DNA from: Podaxis mareebaensis
Taxonomy: Eukaryota > Basidiomycota > Agaricomycetes > Agaricales > Agaricaceae
Assembly (NCBI GenBank): GCA_018524725.1
Contig: JAEUWP010000140.1
Coordinates: 24,690-88,689, forward strand
Length of the DNA: 64,000 nt
Direction of reading: 5' to 3'
Shown here: piece by piece, positions 1 through 11,720 of the stretch
Position numbering within the stretch: the stretch's first letter is position 1
Layout: every line of letters starts with the position of its first letter
The notes under the pieces: model-generated
What the model was told of the DNA's origin: nothing
What the model saw: only the letters and a program-made list of their open reading frames with translations
The model's database searches: none
Translations under genes and position numbers: made by a program

Positions 1-17
1 TGTTATGAATATTGCAG

Positions 18-214
18 ACTCCGAGACCACCGAGGAGACCGAAGAGCCCGAGCAGCAGTCTTACGAAGAATGGGATTTGATAAAGCGCATGATGGTAAGC
101 CTCTGGCAGGAAACCACGGAGTTGCGTCAGACACTTGATTGGGAAACGTGCGAGAAGGTAGACGAAGCGTGTCGTTACCACGGAGTATACTTTCCATGCG
201 ATGATGACTTGTGA
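18..214 (+). CDS. 3' end of an unknown acidic protein (partial)
   Basis: An open frame runs from the left edge to a TGA at 212-214. An ATG lies at 5, but a splice acceptor (ATTGCAG) ends at 17, so this is more likely the last exon of a gene that starts left of the window. The visible peptide is about 65 residues, strongly acidic at the start (repeated E, T and EE) and ends CDDDL. No domain is recognised. It could also be a short stand-alone ORF from the ATG at 5. Confidence 0.35.
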
Positions 215-758
215 TTGGACGTTGAACTTACTACTTCCTATTTCAGACACTTTTCCATATTAGGACAAGGTATCAGTTTCGTCGTCTTTGACATATTTAT
301 GTTCGCATCAATTATGCTGGCTCTTGCAGACTTTCGTCTTATGCCTTATGCTTCTCCCTTTATTCGACCTCTATGTTACTATTGATCTACTTCCTAAAGT
401 AGTCATAGGACTTGTATATGTACAGCGCCTGGACATGTAGATTAGCTAAGTCTAATCTTAAAGAGTTGTGTTACCTTCTCTTGGTACTTGAATAAGTCCT
501 TGAGTCGTATTACCTCTTTAAGTCTACATCTCTTCGCCCTTGTGTGCTCTTTCCCTCCAGGGCTTCTCTCTAACGTCGTGTCCTATGGAGTGTGCGATCT
601 ATACGAGTTCGCTGCCTAGAGACAACGTGAACAGCCACCCGAGGTTAAATAGAGCAGCTCCTTCAGACCTGTACAGGACAAGGACCTCTGCTCATCCCAC
701 TTACAAGGATAGGCTCCGACTTAGGTGTCGCTCAGCCGAAGAAGAAACCTAGTAACAG
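215..758. other. Intergenic, no feature seen
   Basis: AT-rich sequence between the partial gene and the retroelement relic. No open frame with coding character, RNA gene or repeat was recognised on either strand. Confidence 0.4.
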
Positions 759-759
759 T

Positions 760-3700
760 ATTTCTGGCTGGAGGAGGTGTGTGAGGTCATCTTGCTGGAT
801 TTGCATTGAGTTGGTGTACCCCATAGGAATAAACATAAGGCAGAGGGTCCTGACTGGGCATTGGAATGTTGTAAGGTCCCTAGACTGTGGGGCTAGTGAG
901 TGTTGATCGAATCCAACAAATAAGTCAAAAATGGTGTAGCATCCACATCCACCAAATGATTCTGCATAGAGTTCAATGGTTGGGGGTAGTCCACTATCTT
1001 TGATGGTTACTGCATTGAGCAGTTGGAGATCATGGACAAGTCAGGGTGATTTGCCATCTTTCTTGAGTACACAAAACCAGTGCAATTGGTAAGACAAGTT
1101 GGATGGTTCATATACACCAGCTGCGATCTTGGCCTTGATGATATTGACAACTTGCTAATATATTCCAGGCAGTATTGGGATGTTCTTGCATACCCATGGA
1201 ACATGTTCGATAGTTGGAATGGTTACTGGGTCAAAGTAGTCTTCAGAGAACTTTCCCTTTTCTTCTTCTGTCCAGGTGAAGGTGCATTCTTGAGTTTTGA
1301 TGAGGTAGTGGATGAGTTGCTCTTCTTTGACTGAGAGGAACCCATCCTCATTGACTCACATATTGTTCCTTCATTCAATGGTGTAGCAGCTGCCTGGTGT
1401 GAACTCTGGTGGGTGGAATGGAAGTGTCAGCATGTCTTTGAGTGGGTCAGAGGGTATTCGGCAAATGATTCTGAAGCCTTCTGGAAGGGTGGTGGCAACA
1501 GGTCAGATGCAGTTAGCGACTTTCTTGTATGCAAGTGTTGAGGTTTTGAGGCTATTAACATATGAGATATTAGTGAGTGATATTTCATAGATTTTGAGAG
1601 GTTTGTGAATAGGGGAAAATGGGGATGCAGTAAATGCAAGAGGTGATATCATATAACAGTTTAGGGGAACAGTTGATAGGGTGGATGTTTGGGTGCTCAT
1701 CGTGTCTCCTCAGCTGTAGACAGCTGAATCCTCAACCTTTAAAAACCTGAAGTGTTGTTGTGCATTGGTTGAACACAAGGCTGGGTGGGAATCGTGAATG
1801 TGTTGTGTGTGTTTGGGTCCAGGAGGGTGATGTGGGAGTCTCCATTGGTATAGTGGTGCATTTGGGCTTCTGTCAGTGTAAGGAATGGGCAGCTGAGAAG
1901 CATCTCATATGATGCATTTTCCACCACTTGTACTTGGAGGTAAAATGTGCTGCAGCCAATGTGAGCAGGGAGATCACAGATGAGGCCCAAGGTAGCTTCC
2001 TTGGTTGAGTTGGCAGATTCCATGACCATTGTTTGTGTTGAGAAAAGTGGTAGGCCAAGCTGTTCCCATACATCTCATCTGATGGCCATGATCTGTGAGC
2101 CTTCATCAAGTATTGCATTGACTGTCATTTGGCCATTTAGTTCCAATGGAATAGTTCACAAGTCTTTGACTTGGTTAGTGACAACACAGGGGTTGGGTGA
2201 GTTAGTGCACTGGTGCTGATAGAAAGAGGACAGCTCATCAATGCTGTCATCCTTTGCTTCCTTGAAGGTGGAAATGGCTGTAGCAGCTCCCACAGGTACA
2301 CATCATGTAGTAAGTTGGTCTTTGATGTGTTTGTGTATGTCAGGTGTGACTGAATAAAACTTGTGGAGGGTTATTGAGAATGGTGTATCAAGGCTTCGTT
2401 GGATGACATTTTGTGTAAGCTGTGGGTCCTTGATAGGTGTTGAATAGCGATATTGGTTTTGGGTTTGAGCTGTCTGTACTGGTGGTTGTTGAGGTGGTGG
2501 TGGTTTGGCTGTCAGTAGTTTCTGGAACATTGTCCATGGAGGGCTTGGCTGGTTTGCTGTTGGTTGTATGGTGGATGGTGGCTTGTTGTTGGGTTTTGAT
2601 GCATTCTTGGTCCAGTTGCAAATCTCTTCTTGCTGTTTGAGTGCCACCACTGAGACTGATTGCAAGATTTGTAATTCTTGGTCTTCTGTCATGGCCGAGT
2701 TGTAGTGTGAAGTTGCATGCATCATCATATGGCCTTGGAGTGCATCAGGCTGGAACTGCTGGATCAGTTCTGTTTTGAGGATGTTAGTATGGACTGTCTG
2801 AGATGGCACAGGACAACTTCAGTGCCAATTGTCAATGTGTTCCATAATATTTTGTCCTGGTGCCAACTGGGGTGTCATGAGAGAACTGTCTGGAATGCAG
2901 ATCCAGTTGGTGTTGTCTCATATGCAGAGGCCTCATTGGATGTAGTTGGGTATCTTGTCACATCTGTGGAACCTGTAGTTTTCAGAGCAGAAACCACAAC
3001 TGTTTGGTAGTCGTCTTGTAGGTTGTTGTTCAGGAGGGGCAGTGGTGTTCAGGTGGGGTGTCATATTCCAGTTGATTCAGCCAACTAGTCTATCAAGGAA
3101 TGTGTCAGATACTAAGAACTGTTCTATAGAGGACATATCAAAGGTCTCTCTGTGAGCAGGTGCAGGTGGGGCAATCGGGTAGGATGGTGTTGTATGGGAA
3201 GTGAAGATGGGAAGCACCATGGGTGTAGCACTATTGTTGTCATTGCACAGGAGAAACTTGGCTGCTTGTTCAATTTCAGTGATATGCCACATGTCATCAA
3301 GAGGATGGAGGGGCTCTGTGATTCGGAGTTGGACATGGACCTGGTTGTGGAAGTCAATGTGCAGGCCAGCAAGGAACAACTTGCTTTGTTCCCTGTGGGA
3401 GATAAGTCCCCTAGATAGTAGCCATTCAGATTTTGTAAGGAATTGTCAATAGAAGTCACTGAGTTGAAATTGGTCCCTCATAGGAATGGCTGCTTGTTGT
3501 TCAGCAAGGATTTCTAAGTCAGTCACCATATATCTATTGTCATCTTCAGCCCCAGGATACATTGAGGTGATTTTGGCCTTGAATTGATTCCAGTCACCTC
3601 CCAAGTTCATGGCTGGATGTCACCAGATCTCTTCATCCCAGCTGTCCAGGTAGCAGAGAGTGTGGTTGATCATCTTGTGTGGGCTAATGTTGGATTCTTG

Positions 3701-4400
3701 GCCTAGGATCTTGATTTCATAGAAGAAGCACTTGAGGGATCTTGGCTGTCCATCAAAGCGAGGAGCGGATCAGTCAAAGGGGCTAGGCATGTAGCATGTG
3801 TGGTGAGTAGGCTGTGGAACATAATAGATTCACTGGGGAGAGGGAGCTCATGGTCAGGGTGCTGGGGAATTATTTGTAGGCCATTGCATAGGTACGAATC
3901 TGGGTCTAGCTGGAGCGTTCCAAGGTGGAATTGGTGGGACTTGTGCCTGGGGTGTGGGCAGCTGAGGTGGCTGTTGCAGTTGGTTGCCTGAGATGTATTG
4001 TGGTGGTGGTGGCTGCTGCTGTCCTTCAGCAGATGGGGGTCATTGTAGGTGAGCATTGGGAGCAGCATTTTGAGGCTGGTTGCTGGGTCCCAGTTCAACT
4101 TGGGGTATGTGTGGTCCATTTGTGATGACACTGGCATAGACATCACCATCTTGAGTGAATTCTAGTCGAAAGGGTTGTCCAGACATGGTGGATGAGGTGA
4201 GTTGGCTCCAGTGAAGGGTGATGTCAGAATTTGATCCCATGTCTGAGTCAGCAGGGAATGAGAGAAATTCTTTGGCGGTAGCGAGTATGTCGTCAGAGAT
4301 AAGTGTAGGGTCTTGGAGCAAGATGGCAACCTCATGTGCGAGATCACGTGGAATCCTGGTTCAGAGTAGTTGAAGCCCCTCACAGTGGGCTCCAGTTGTA
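760..4400 (-). mobile_element. Gypsy-type LTR retrotransposon relic (gag, protease, start of RT)
   Basis: Read on the minus strand, gag comes first (about 4400-3080, capsid-like stretch near 3700-3100). A proline/glutamine-rich linker follows (about 2800-2300). Then comes a retropepsin-like protease (about 2130-1740) with DEGSQ in place of the usual D-S/T-G and a later LLSCPFL segment. The start of a reverse transcriptase lies at about 1130-760, with the motifs WFCVLKKDGKS, LVHDLQ and IPMGYTNSM. The frame is broken by stops and frameshifts. One TGA sits where RT relatives have an Arg after KDGKS, as expected from CGA to TGA. CpG is scarce and TG/CA is abundant, unlike the neighbouring genes. 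The element is cut off inside RT near 760; RNase H, integrase and LTRs were not found. It is a dead copy. Confidence 0.8.
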
Positions 4401-5349
4401 GAGATGGCTGCAGTGGTTCAACAACAAAATAAAATAAAAAAAAGAGTGGGAAATGGTGTGACTGCTTCCATCAGTCACAGAGCTTCAAACCACAGTAGAA
4501 AGAACTCCATGTCAATATGTAGCACAGAGAGCAATGTATAGTGCTGAGGTGTTGTAGAGGATGTTGAACAAATGTGATAGGGTAAAGACCAAAAATTTGG
4601 ACAGCATCAGTAGGCGAGCCTTTAAGTCAGATGGTCAAGAGTTGTAAAGAAAGTCAGGGTGATATTCACTACTTTACTATGAACATGAAGGCCCTTTTTA
4701 TAGGCTGGTAATGGTGAGCAGGAGGGGTATCTGTTAGAGTATATATGTCTCTACAAAGGTTTCAGATGAATATGGTATGGAGAGGGAATCAATGGTGGGC
4801 ACTTATTTTTGTAGAATTTAAAGAGGTGAATGTCCTATGTTACAGAAGTCCTATGCTATGTGTCTGAGACTGAATATCGAGGAAGAAACAGAGTGTGGTG
4901 CAGTGACAGGTGGGGGAACAGAATATTTTACTTGCTTTGACAGCTCAGGAGGAGTGAGCCAGTAACCAATTTCACAGGCAACTGGTTTGCTCTCCCTACA
5001 AGGGATCATCTTCCAACCATGGGCCCAAGATGAATTGAAGTCATTAGCAATAGTTTGAATATATTGGCCATCAGAGTCAAAGACATGGGTGAAGGAGGCA
5101 TTCTCCCAAGCAATGCATAAGATCTCAGTCATCATCCAATCTGTAGAGTAGAATAGGGAGCCAGGTGTTGGCCAGTCTTCAGAGAACAAGGATGTATGGC
5201 CAGGCAGATATTGATTGGTGAAGGCTTCATTCTAGTAGTAAGTTGAGTTGCTAGCAGAGTCAGTAGTATTGGTAGTGGTGCTTCAAGAGGCATTGGGAAG
5301 ACTGAGTTCATGAATAAGAGCATGATAGATAACATTGGTGTGGGATAGC
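4401..5349 (-). pseudogene. Unidentified decayed coding remnant in TE-rich DNA
   Basis: On the minus strand two overlapping open stretches (5335-5132 and 5189-4851) look like pieces of one former coding region. The second encodes about 110 residues containing YSTDWMMTEILCIAWENASF and several Trp residues. CpG is depleted here as in the adjacent retroelement. I do not recognise the family. It could be the 5' part of the neighbouring element or an unrelated host gene. The part from 4401 to 4850 holds only an A-rich tract (about 4422-4442) and no identified gene. Confidence 0.3.
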
Positions 5350-5853
5350 CAGGGCAAGTTCATAACAATTCCTTCCAGACAATGTTTGACAATTATTATA
5401 ATCACTACCTTCAGTCTACTCCTTCATCTCACCATTCTCCCCATAGGCATATTCATCCTAACTTTGTCACTATTTGAGCTATATCAGATCTCCTGATGAA
5501 TCTCTAGGTGCTGATTAGTACTACACTCCCCTTTGTTTGCTACATCTCAGGATCACCCTGGAAGTTTAACACTCTCATTGTGTTTTGCTTGTGACTGATA
5601 CATATTTCTGCCATGAGTGTAACCATCCCAATTGCAGCTGAAGGCCAAGAAACAGGAATAGTAGTAGCAATCAACTTTGCTATGTAAGTTCTGCTAGATC
5701 CCAGAAAAATCCCTTCACTTCCTCATATCTGATATCTCAGGGTCAAGGCAACTCCAGTGGTGTTTTTTGGATACCCTGAAATCACCAAGTCAAGTCTCAT
5801 CAGTATACCATTTCTGTCTATGAGATGACTAGTGCTGGCTCTAGGCACCTGTA
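5350..5853 (+). repeat. CpG-decayed copy of the tyrosinase upstream region (copy A)
   Basis: This stretch aligns by eye over about 500 bp with 8748-9240, upstream of the intact tyrosinase. Shared landmarks include a run around 'ctgattagtac' and the 'ccctggaagttt' and 'attgcagctga' words. Where the other copy has CG, this one mostly has TG or CA, for example cgttcgacaa versus tgtttgacaa. The match resumes at about 6368-6470 beyond an inserted MITE. No tyrosinase coding sequence follows it, so it is a remnant of a third duplicated unit. Confidence 0.75.
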
Positions 5854-6367
5854 CACTGGGCTGGTGAGTCAATAAGGCAGCTGTCTTATTGAATAATTAC
5901 CTAATCAATAACTTGAACATGAACATGATAACCTCACTGTATTATTAAAAGGTTATCATAAGAGATGATTTGATAAACCATATGTAAGACCATGAGTTAA
6001 TTCTGGAGATATCAAATAAAATTTTGTAAAATACTTACAGAATCTGTTTTCCATAACCCAAAAGGATTATCATTACATTATTGAAACTTATTTTCAATTA
6101 TGACATGATAAGTCTGTTTCCAGATGAAAGATATTCAAAAATGTTTTGATAACCCACATGGAGTATTTTAAACTGATTTTATAAGTATTTTACAAAATTC
6201 CTTCCAATATTTCCAAATTTGCCTCACAATATTCCATATGGCATATCAAATGGTTCTTCACAATAACCTTTTGATAGCCCAGCTAGCTTACCCAGTTCAT
6301 ATTCAAGATAAGTATTACATAATTACTCAATAAGACAGGTTCCTTATTGACTCACCAGCCCAGTATG
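5854..6367. mobile_element. Fold-back MITE, about 514 bp, inserted in copy A
   Basis: The ends are inverted repeats: the left end starts near 5855 with ACTGGGCTGGTGAGTCAATA and the right end carries its reverse complement ending near 6364. The symmetry continues in diverged form for about 200-250 bp on each side, so nearly the whole element can fold on itself. It encodes nothing. TA dinucleotides at 5852-5853 and 6368-6369 are candidate target duplications. The homologous upstream copy near 9228-9250 lacks the insert, which gives an empty site. Exact ends may be off by a few bases. Confidence 0.75.
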
Positions 6368-6904
6368 TATTTTGTATCAGAACCAATGCCCTAAATGCTT
6401 TCATTAAGTGATGTTAAGACCTCCCCAATAGCACATCAAGGCATGTGCTCACCTTTGATAAAACATAGAGGAGTGACAAGACTCACTCTGTTACAATCCT
6501 CTCTGTTTCTTGTTGCCTCTCTTGCCCTCTTGTCCACCATCAGCACTATCTTCCAGCACTTCTCTAACCTTCTTGTCTCTAGTCCTTTTCATCATCCAGA
6601 TTTGTACTTCAGTCATTGGCCATATCTCTTCTATTCCAAGCTGTACTATCTTTAGCATTCAGACTCAGTGTTACCTATTATAGACAGTTCCCCTTTCAAG
6701 TAGATCTTACATCTTACCTTGGGCTTGGTGAGGCCTGTGACCTTACAAGTCATATCCCTCAGTCCCTGTGAGATCTACAACCAGCCTCTAGTTCACTTGT
6801 GAATGGATGGGCATTCTGCTTAGGAACTTAATAGTGTTGATTCATCTTAGGACAGTATCTCTCCACATTGGCACAATATCCATACTATGCCTAAGTAACA
6901 CCCA
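6368..6904. other. Rest of decayed upstream copy A, then no gene
   Basis: About 6368-6470 continues the alignment to the upstream regions of the tyrosinase genes (compare 9245-9290 and 13045-13110). The rest is CpG-poor and AT-rich, with no convincing coding frame on either strand. Confidence 0.4.
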
Positions 6905-7370
6905 TCAATGGTAGGCAAGGGTTTCATTGGTTACTATTCTCTAAAATGATTTACATGTATATATACTAGGATATGTTGGTGATCTTTGTATTCCTTAGAA
7001 ATCCTTTCATGGTTTGTATGGTTGCTTCTGGATACATTGACTTTTGGTGTATTTATTAGATTTCAGTTTATATATTGGTTTTGGTGGAATACATATTTTG
7101 GCCATTCTACAAGTTTTATATCCATCTATAGTAGGTAAGTCTTGCATCACCTCATATTCTCTAATATGATTGGCAGATATATATGCTGGAGAATGTTGGT
7201 GGTTGCATGGTGCAGAATATTTGTCTGCCCACCAATCTTTTCATACCTTGCAAAATACCTTCCAGATACATGGCATTTCATGGTTTTTAGTACATTTCAG
7301 TATATGTATTGATATTTTTTGGTATGTATAGTTCTGGCCTTTCCACTGATGTTGGAGCCCTGTATCCTAT
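6905..7370. repeat. Two diverged tandem units of about 225 bp
   Basis: The segments starting near 6908 and near 7131 share an order of words: a 'ggtaggcaag/taggtaag' start, 'tattctctaa.atgatt', 'catgtatatata/cagatatatat', 'gaatgttggtg', and a later 'tttcatggttt' with 'catttcag.tata'. They are CpG-poor and AT-rich. No coding potential was found. This is probably an old transposon-derived duplication. Confidence 0.45.
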
Positions 7371-8026
7371 GTAGGTATACCCTGTAGAAGGGCGCAGTTA
7401 CTAACTTGGTTTTTGTGGACCCACTTGTAGGTGATCTGTGTGGTAACACCCATGACATGGATCCACACCCTCATACCTTTGTTTTCTTTCACTGGCTCAA
7501 TCCCCATCTCTTTACACTGTCAGTCCACATACATCTCTGTGCCTTGCCTCAATGTCATTTTCACCTGGTTCTGTCAATACCAGACTCGCTGTAGCTTTAT
7601 TCAATTTGGACGGACAGGTGGCATATGAGCTAGTCTATTTTTACCTTCATCTGTGCCAACACGTTGGTATGCCGTGTTCTTGTCCAGCCTCTTCTCAATC
7701 CTTTCCCATCATATGGCACCAGAATGAAGGTCCCTGTTATGCTGCGGATTGTCAGCTGCCAAAGTTTTCTCCAAGTATCAACAAGGTTTCGGCCTCCCAA
7801 CTTTATTGATTATCTTCGAGCTGCCGAGAAGTGTCTGCCGTCCTCCGCTTCTTTTTGGCAGAATCTTATCCAACCAATCAATCAATCACGAAAAGACATT
7901 ATGCCCTGGGCTTGGAATAACACTTCGGGGCACTTGAAAGTCTTCATTCCCTTTCCTCATACCTCCTCAGGAACAGTCTGGGAACCCACCCCGTTCCCTG
8001 TCAAACCTATTGCGAAGTAAACGTCA
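7371..8026. other. Intergenic, no gene recognised
   Basis: Several short open stretches exist on the plus strand, but they lack ATG starts, splice context and recognisable protein features. Nothing supportable was seen. Confidence 0.3.
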
Positions 8027-8173
8027 TTATCTGGTCTTTCGTGAGTCACGCAAGTCTGAAATCATGCGGCGGAACTCATCCAATGTGCCGATCTCTTCAT
8101 CCGGGACGTGCCAGAACAACATCTTGTCTGCACTCTTGATTGGCATATATGTCCCCGGTGAATGGTCGCCGCG
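8027..8173 (-). pseudogene. Short coding remnant, unknown family
   Basis: A 48-residue open stretch on the minus strand, between a TAG at 8174-8176 and a TAA at 8027-8029, has convincing protein character. It includes KSADKMLFWHVPDEEIG followed by TLDEFRRMI and a basic tail. No start, upstream exon or neighbouring matching frame was found, so it is most likely the tail of a broken gene. The family is not recognised. Confidence 0.3.
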
Positions 8174-8689
8174 CTACAGCTGAATGTTCAAGAAAAGGTC
8201 TAGCGTTGGCAATCAGCCTTGCGGCATTATGGTTCAAGTGACTGTTTCAGCTCCAGGACTTTGGCTCTTCAGAAGGTCTTCTTCGTGCTTAATATCTTCC
8301 AATTAAGGCAGACACTTTTGTGCACCCAAATAGTGGGACAGAGCTCCGTGAAAATGCCCGACGAGCGCGATTATGTACCCAGGCCTTGGGTATATGCGCG
8401 TTGCATCGGGATTAACACCTCTATGGTTTTTGCTTGACCCCTGTCAAGACTCCCCAACGCTAAACCAAAGAATATGCACTTGGTTGCTCCTGGTATCCGA
8501 TGATGAGGGAACCAGAGGTAGGCAACAGGTGATTTAACATTCCTTTCACCTATACATTACAAGACGAGCACAACCATGTATAGTCCGGTTCCCCTGGGCT
8601 TGATGACCGCATGAAGTGCGTACTGACATTTCCCATCACGTACAATCGTGTTCAATACCTTGACAGACCACATGGATATCGTAAAGGAA
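8174..8689 (+). repeat. Weak extra copy of tyrosinase upstream sequence
   Basis: From about 8180 to 8460 the sequence resembles 12855-13110: 'gtttcagctccag', 'ttcagaaggt', 'gacagagctccgtga', 'attaacac' and 'atgg.tttt' occur in the same order. It is more diverged than the copy starting at 8690. No ORF is supported. It suggests that the upstream module has been duplicated more than once. Confidence 0.45.
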
Positions 8690-9764
8690 GGAGAGAGAAT
8701 GGATAAGCTGACTGGAAGCATGGAAGCTGATTCCGTCACTTGACACAGTTCCTTCCAAACGGCGTTCGACAACTATTGTAATCGCCGTCCTCAGTTTGCT
8801 CCTTCACCTCAGCATTCCGCACCCCAGGGGCCCGTTTGTATTCTAACTTTGTCACCATCGAGCCATATCGGGTCTCCTGATGAACTTCTAGGCGCTGATT
8901 AGTACCGCACTCCCCTTTATTCGCCACATCTCAGAATCACCCTGGAAGTTTCGTACGCTGTTCGTGTTTTGCTTGTGGCTGATGCACGTTTCTGCCATGA
9001 ATGTAGCCCTCCCTATTGCAGCTGAAAGTCAAGAAACAGGCACAATAGTAGCAATCAGCTTTGCCATGTTTCAGCTGTATCCCAGAAAATTTCCGCTCAC
9101 TTCTTTGCGTTTGGCATCTCCTGATCAAGGCAGATCCGGAGGGATTTCTTGGATACCCCAAAAATAGTCACATCAAGTATCGTCAGCATAACATTTCCAT
9201 CTAAGAGATGACCGGTGCCGACTCTAGGCATCTGTGTTCGTGTCGGAATCAATGCCTCGATTGCTTCCATTAACCTATGTCCAAGACCTTCGCAACTGCA
9301 TGCCATGGCTGAGGTACGTATTCACTTTTTGGAGAACCGACGAGACTCGCTCAGACTCGAGCCTCTCATTCGTCCAGCTCTCAACAACTTCCGTGAAATG
9401 TGACGGCAAGATAAGAAGCAGAATCATGTCTGGCCCAATCGATTGGAGTCTGATGGCCATTTGAGGTACGTGTTATCATGTTCCTCTCATGGCGGCAGCT
9501 GAGACCGTTCACAACCACAGTAGTGGCCACTGTCATGTCGTAAAAGAAAGGGTGAGTGGATGGTTCCACCGGAAGCATGGAAGCGGTTCCTATCACTTGA
9601 CACCATCCTTTTCAAAATAAAGTTTGACGGCGCATGCGGGCACCAAGACCGGCCCACTTCATTGTCCCCCTGTTTTGCATATACTCTCGAGTATATAAGG
9701 TGGAACGCAAACCTTCGACTGCCTAGGACTCAAACCTCTACTGCTCTTCTTCCACTCCATTACA
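8690..9764 (+). repeat. Upstream module of the intact tyrosinase (copy B)
   Basis: About 1 kb before the tyrosinase start is homologous to 12560-13554 before the tyrosinase pseudogene, and its first half to 5350-5853. Inside it, an 'atggaagctgattccgt' block at about 8715-8740 recurs in altered form near 9570-9600 and again near 13370, so the module itself is internally repeated. It probably holds the tyrosinase promoter and ends with a TATA element at 9692. Confidence 0.65.
9692..9699 (+). promoter_or_regulatory. TATA box of the tyrosinase gene
   Basis: TATATAAG lies 66 bp before the ATG at 9765 and is followed by a pyrimidine-rich leader (CTCTTCTTCCACTCC). The same arrangement occurs in the paralogous copy at 13485. 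Confidence 0.55.
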
Positions 9765-11720
9765 ATGTCTACTGTTATCATCACCGCTGGTCCGACTGGC
9801 GGAGTCAAGAACCGTCTCGACATCCGTGACTTCGTGAAGAACGAAAAGTTCTTCACCCTCTACGTTCGTGCTCTCAGTAGGTTGATCACTTCGTTGATCA
9901 TCGTCTGGGATTAATGTGGCTGTGGCACGTACCCGCAGAGGAGCTCCAAGACAGAAACCAGGATGCTAACGATTCATTCTTTCAACTCGGCGGAATTCAT
10001 GGATTACCCCACACTGTGTGGCCCAGAAGCGACCCCGTAAAGCCTCACGCAGGTTATTGTGCTCATGGAATTGCGATCTTCCCCACCTGGCACAGGCCTT
10101 ATGTATCTCTCTATGAGGTACGGAATCGCCTTTTCTCTCGATGACAGTTAACAGATCATTCCACAACTGTGTAATAGCAAATGCTCCAGGGAGCTGCGCA
10201 GGAGATTGCAAAGAAGTTCACCGCTGACAAGAATGATTGGGTTGAAGCCGCGAATGATCTCCGCCAACCATTCTGGGACTGGGGTCTGGACGAGCTCCCC
10301 CCCTCGCAAATTATCTCCGACGAAGAGGTCTCTATCGTCGACTACGATAGTAGCAAGATCACTGTGAAGAATCCTATCCTTCGCTACAGGTTCAACCCAA
10401 TCGATCCCTCTTTCAGCGGTCCTTATGCGAACTGGCAGACGACTGTTCGGCACCCTGACCAGTCAGGAAATGAGGACATTCCTGGTTTGATTGAGTGGGT
10501 GACATATTTCACAAGTGCTTAGCTGTGATCTGATGCTCCTGCTCTCGATAGATTGATTCGTTCCAGGACTTCAGAACTTCGTGAAGAAACCTTCCATATG
10601 TTGACGAAGAACAAGACTTGGGATCAGTTCAGCAATAATGGGGTTAGCGAAGGTTCCACGAGTGCTGATAGTTTAGAGATGATTCATGGCTCCATCCACG
10701 TTATGATTGGTGGTCACATGGGTCGCGTTCCCTATGCTGGTGGGTGTTTTTCCTCACACTGCCTAGATCAAGGCTCACAAATCCTCTTCGTCCTTCTGGA
10801 CAGGTTTCGATCCAATCTTCTGGTTGCATCACTGCAATGTCGACCGCTATTTATCCCTTTGGCGTGCCATGAACTACGATGTCTGGGTACCCGAAGACAG
10901 CGTGAAAACTGGTACGTTATGTCGCAGTCCTCAGCTCGATTTCTTCCTGATCATCCATTTGAATTTCAGCTCTCGAACCATTCTACAAGACTCAGGACTC
11001 ATTCTGGGACTCAACTCCATTGACCGACACTGAGGGACTCGGATACTCATACCCCGACTTCGACCCAGTGAGGGGAGCTGACGAGGAGCTCATCAGCGAG
11101 TACATCCGCGCTAGAGTCTCCCTGCTCTATGGGTTCAAGAAACCTGAGCGTTCAAGCAATCCTGCGCTCGATCTCCTTGCCTCTTTTGAGAGTGCAACGA
11201 GCGAGCACGAGGACCAGATCGACATCTATGACTGGACTATCCATGTCACCTTCAAACACTACGAGCTGAAGGACAGTTTCTCGATTGTCTTCTACTTCGC
11301 TGAGGATGGTGGGACCTACAATTCAAGGAAGCATTACATTGGAACTGTCGATGCCTTCCGTGGCACTACGGCTGACACCTGCGACAATTGTGCAGCTAAT
11401 TCTGATCTTGTCACTGAGGCTTACATTCACCTGGACCCCATCATCGCTCGCGACCTCGGGACCTTCGATCCGGATCAGGTCCATGATTATTTGGCGAAGA
11501 AGAAGCTGTCCTACAAAGTTTTGACCGTGCGTAGCACTGCTTTTGTTGAGACCTATGTTGACGCTAATGTGAAATTCTGCAGGATGAAGGCCCATTGACG
11601 TCCCTCACGGTCAAAGTGGAGGGCACCCCGTACACCCTTCCTCCGCGAAAGACTCGCCCTAAGCTCGATGAAGCCCACCAGCCTTATATCTACGATGATG
11701 TTACGACCATTGCTGCTTAA
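9765..11720 (+). CDS. Tyrosinase (polyphenol oxidase), seven exons
   Basis: Type-3 copper oxidase that hydroxylates monophenols and oxidises o-diphenols to quinones for melanin formation and browning. Proposed exons: 9765-9876, 9939-10117, 10178-10494, 10552-10739, 10804-10911, 10970-11526 and 11583-11720, giving 532 aa. CuA ligands are H58, H80 and H89, with Cys78-x-His80 able to form the thioether. CuB ligands are H248, H252 and H275 within [13 protein letters not shown]. The Y327-S-Y329 motif marks the end of the catalytic core. A C-terminal lid domain follows with CDNC at 439-442, so the product is a latent proenzyme of normal length (Agaricus enzymes are about 550-580 aa). No signal peptide is visible, as is usual for fungal tyrosinases. 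It is the intact member of a tandem pair. Relative to the downstream copy it lacks 13 residues just before the [10 protein letters not shown] segment. Confidence 0.93.

Noticed and set aside
10912..10969. Intron retention reading at the fifth tyrosinase intron as a separate ORF
   Set aside because: Splicing with GTACGT and TTCAG restores the conserved frame, and the same intron is present in the paralogue.
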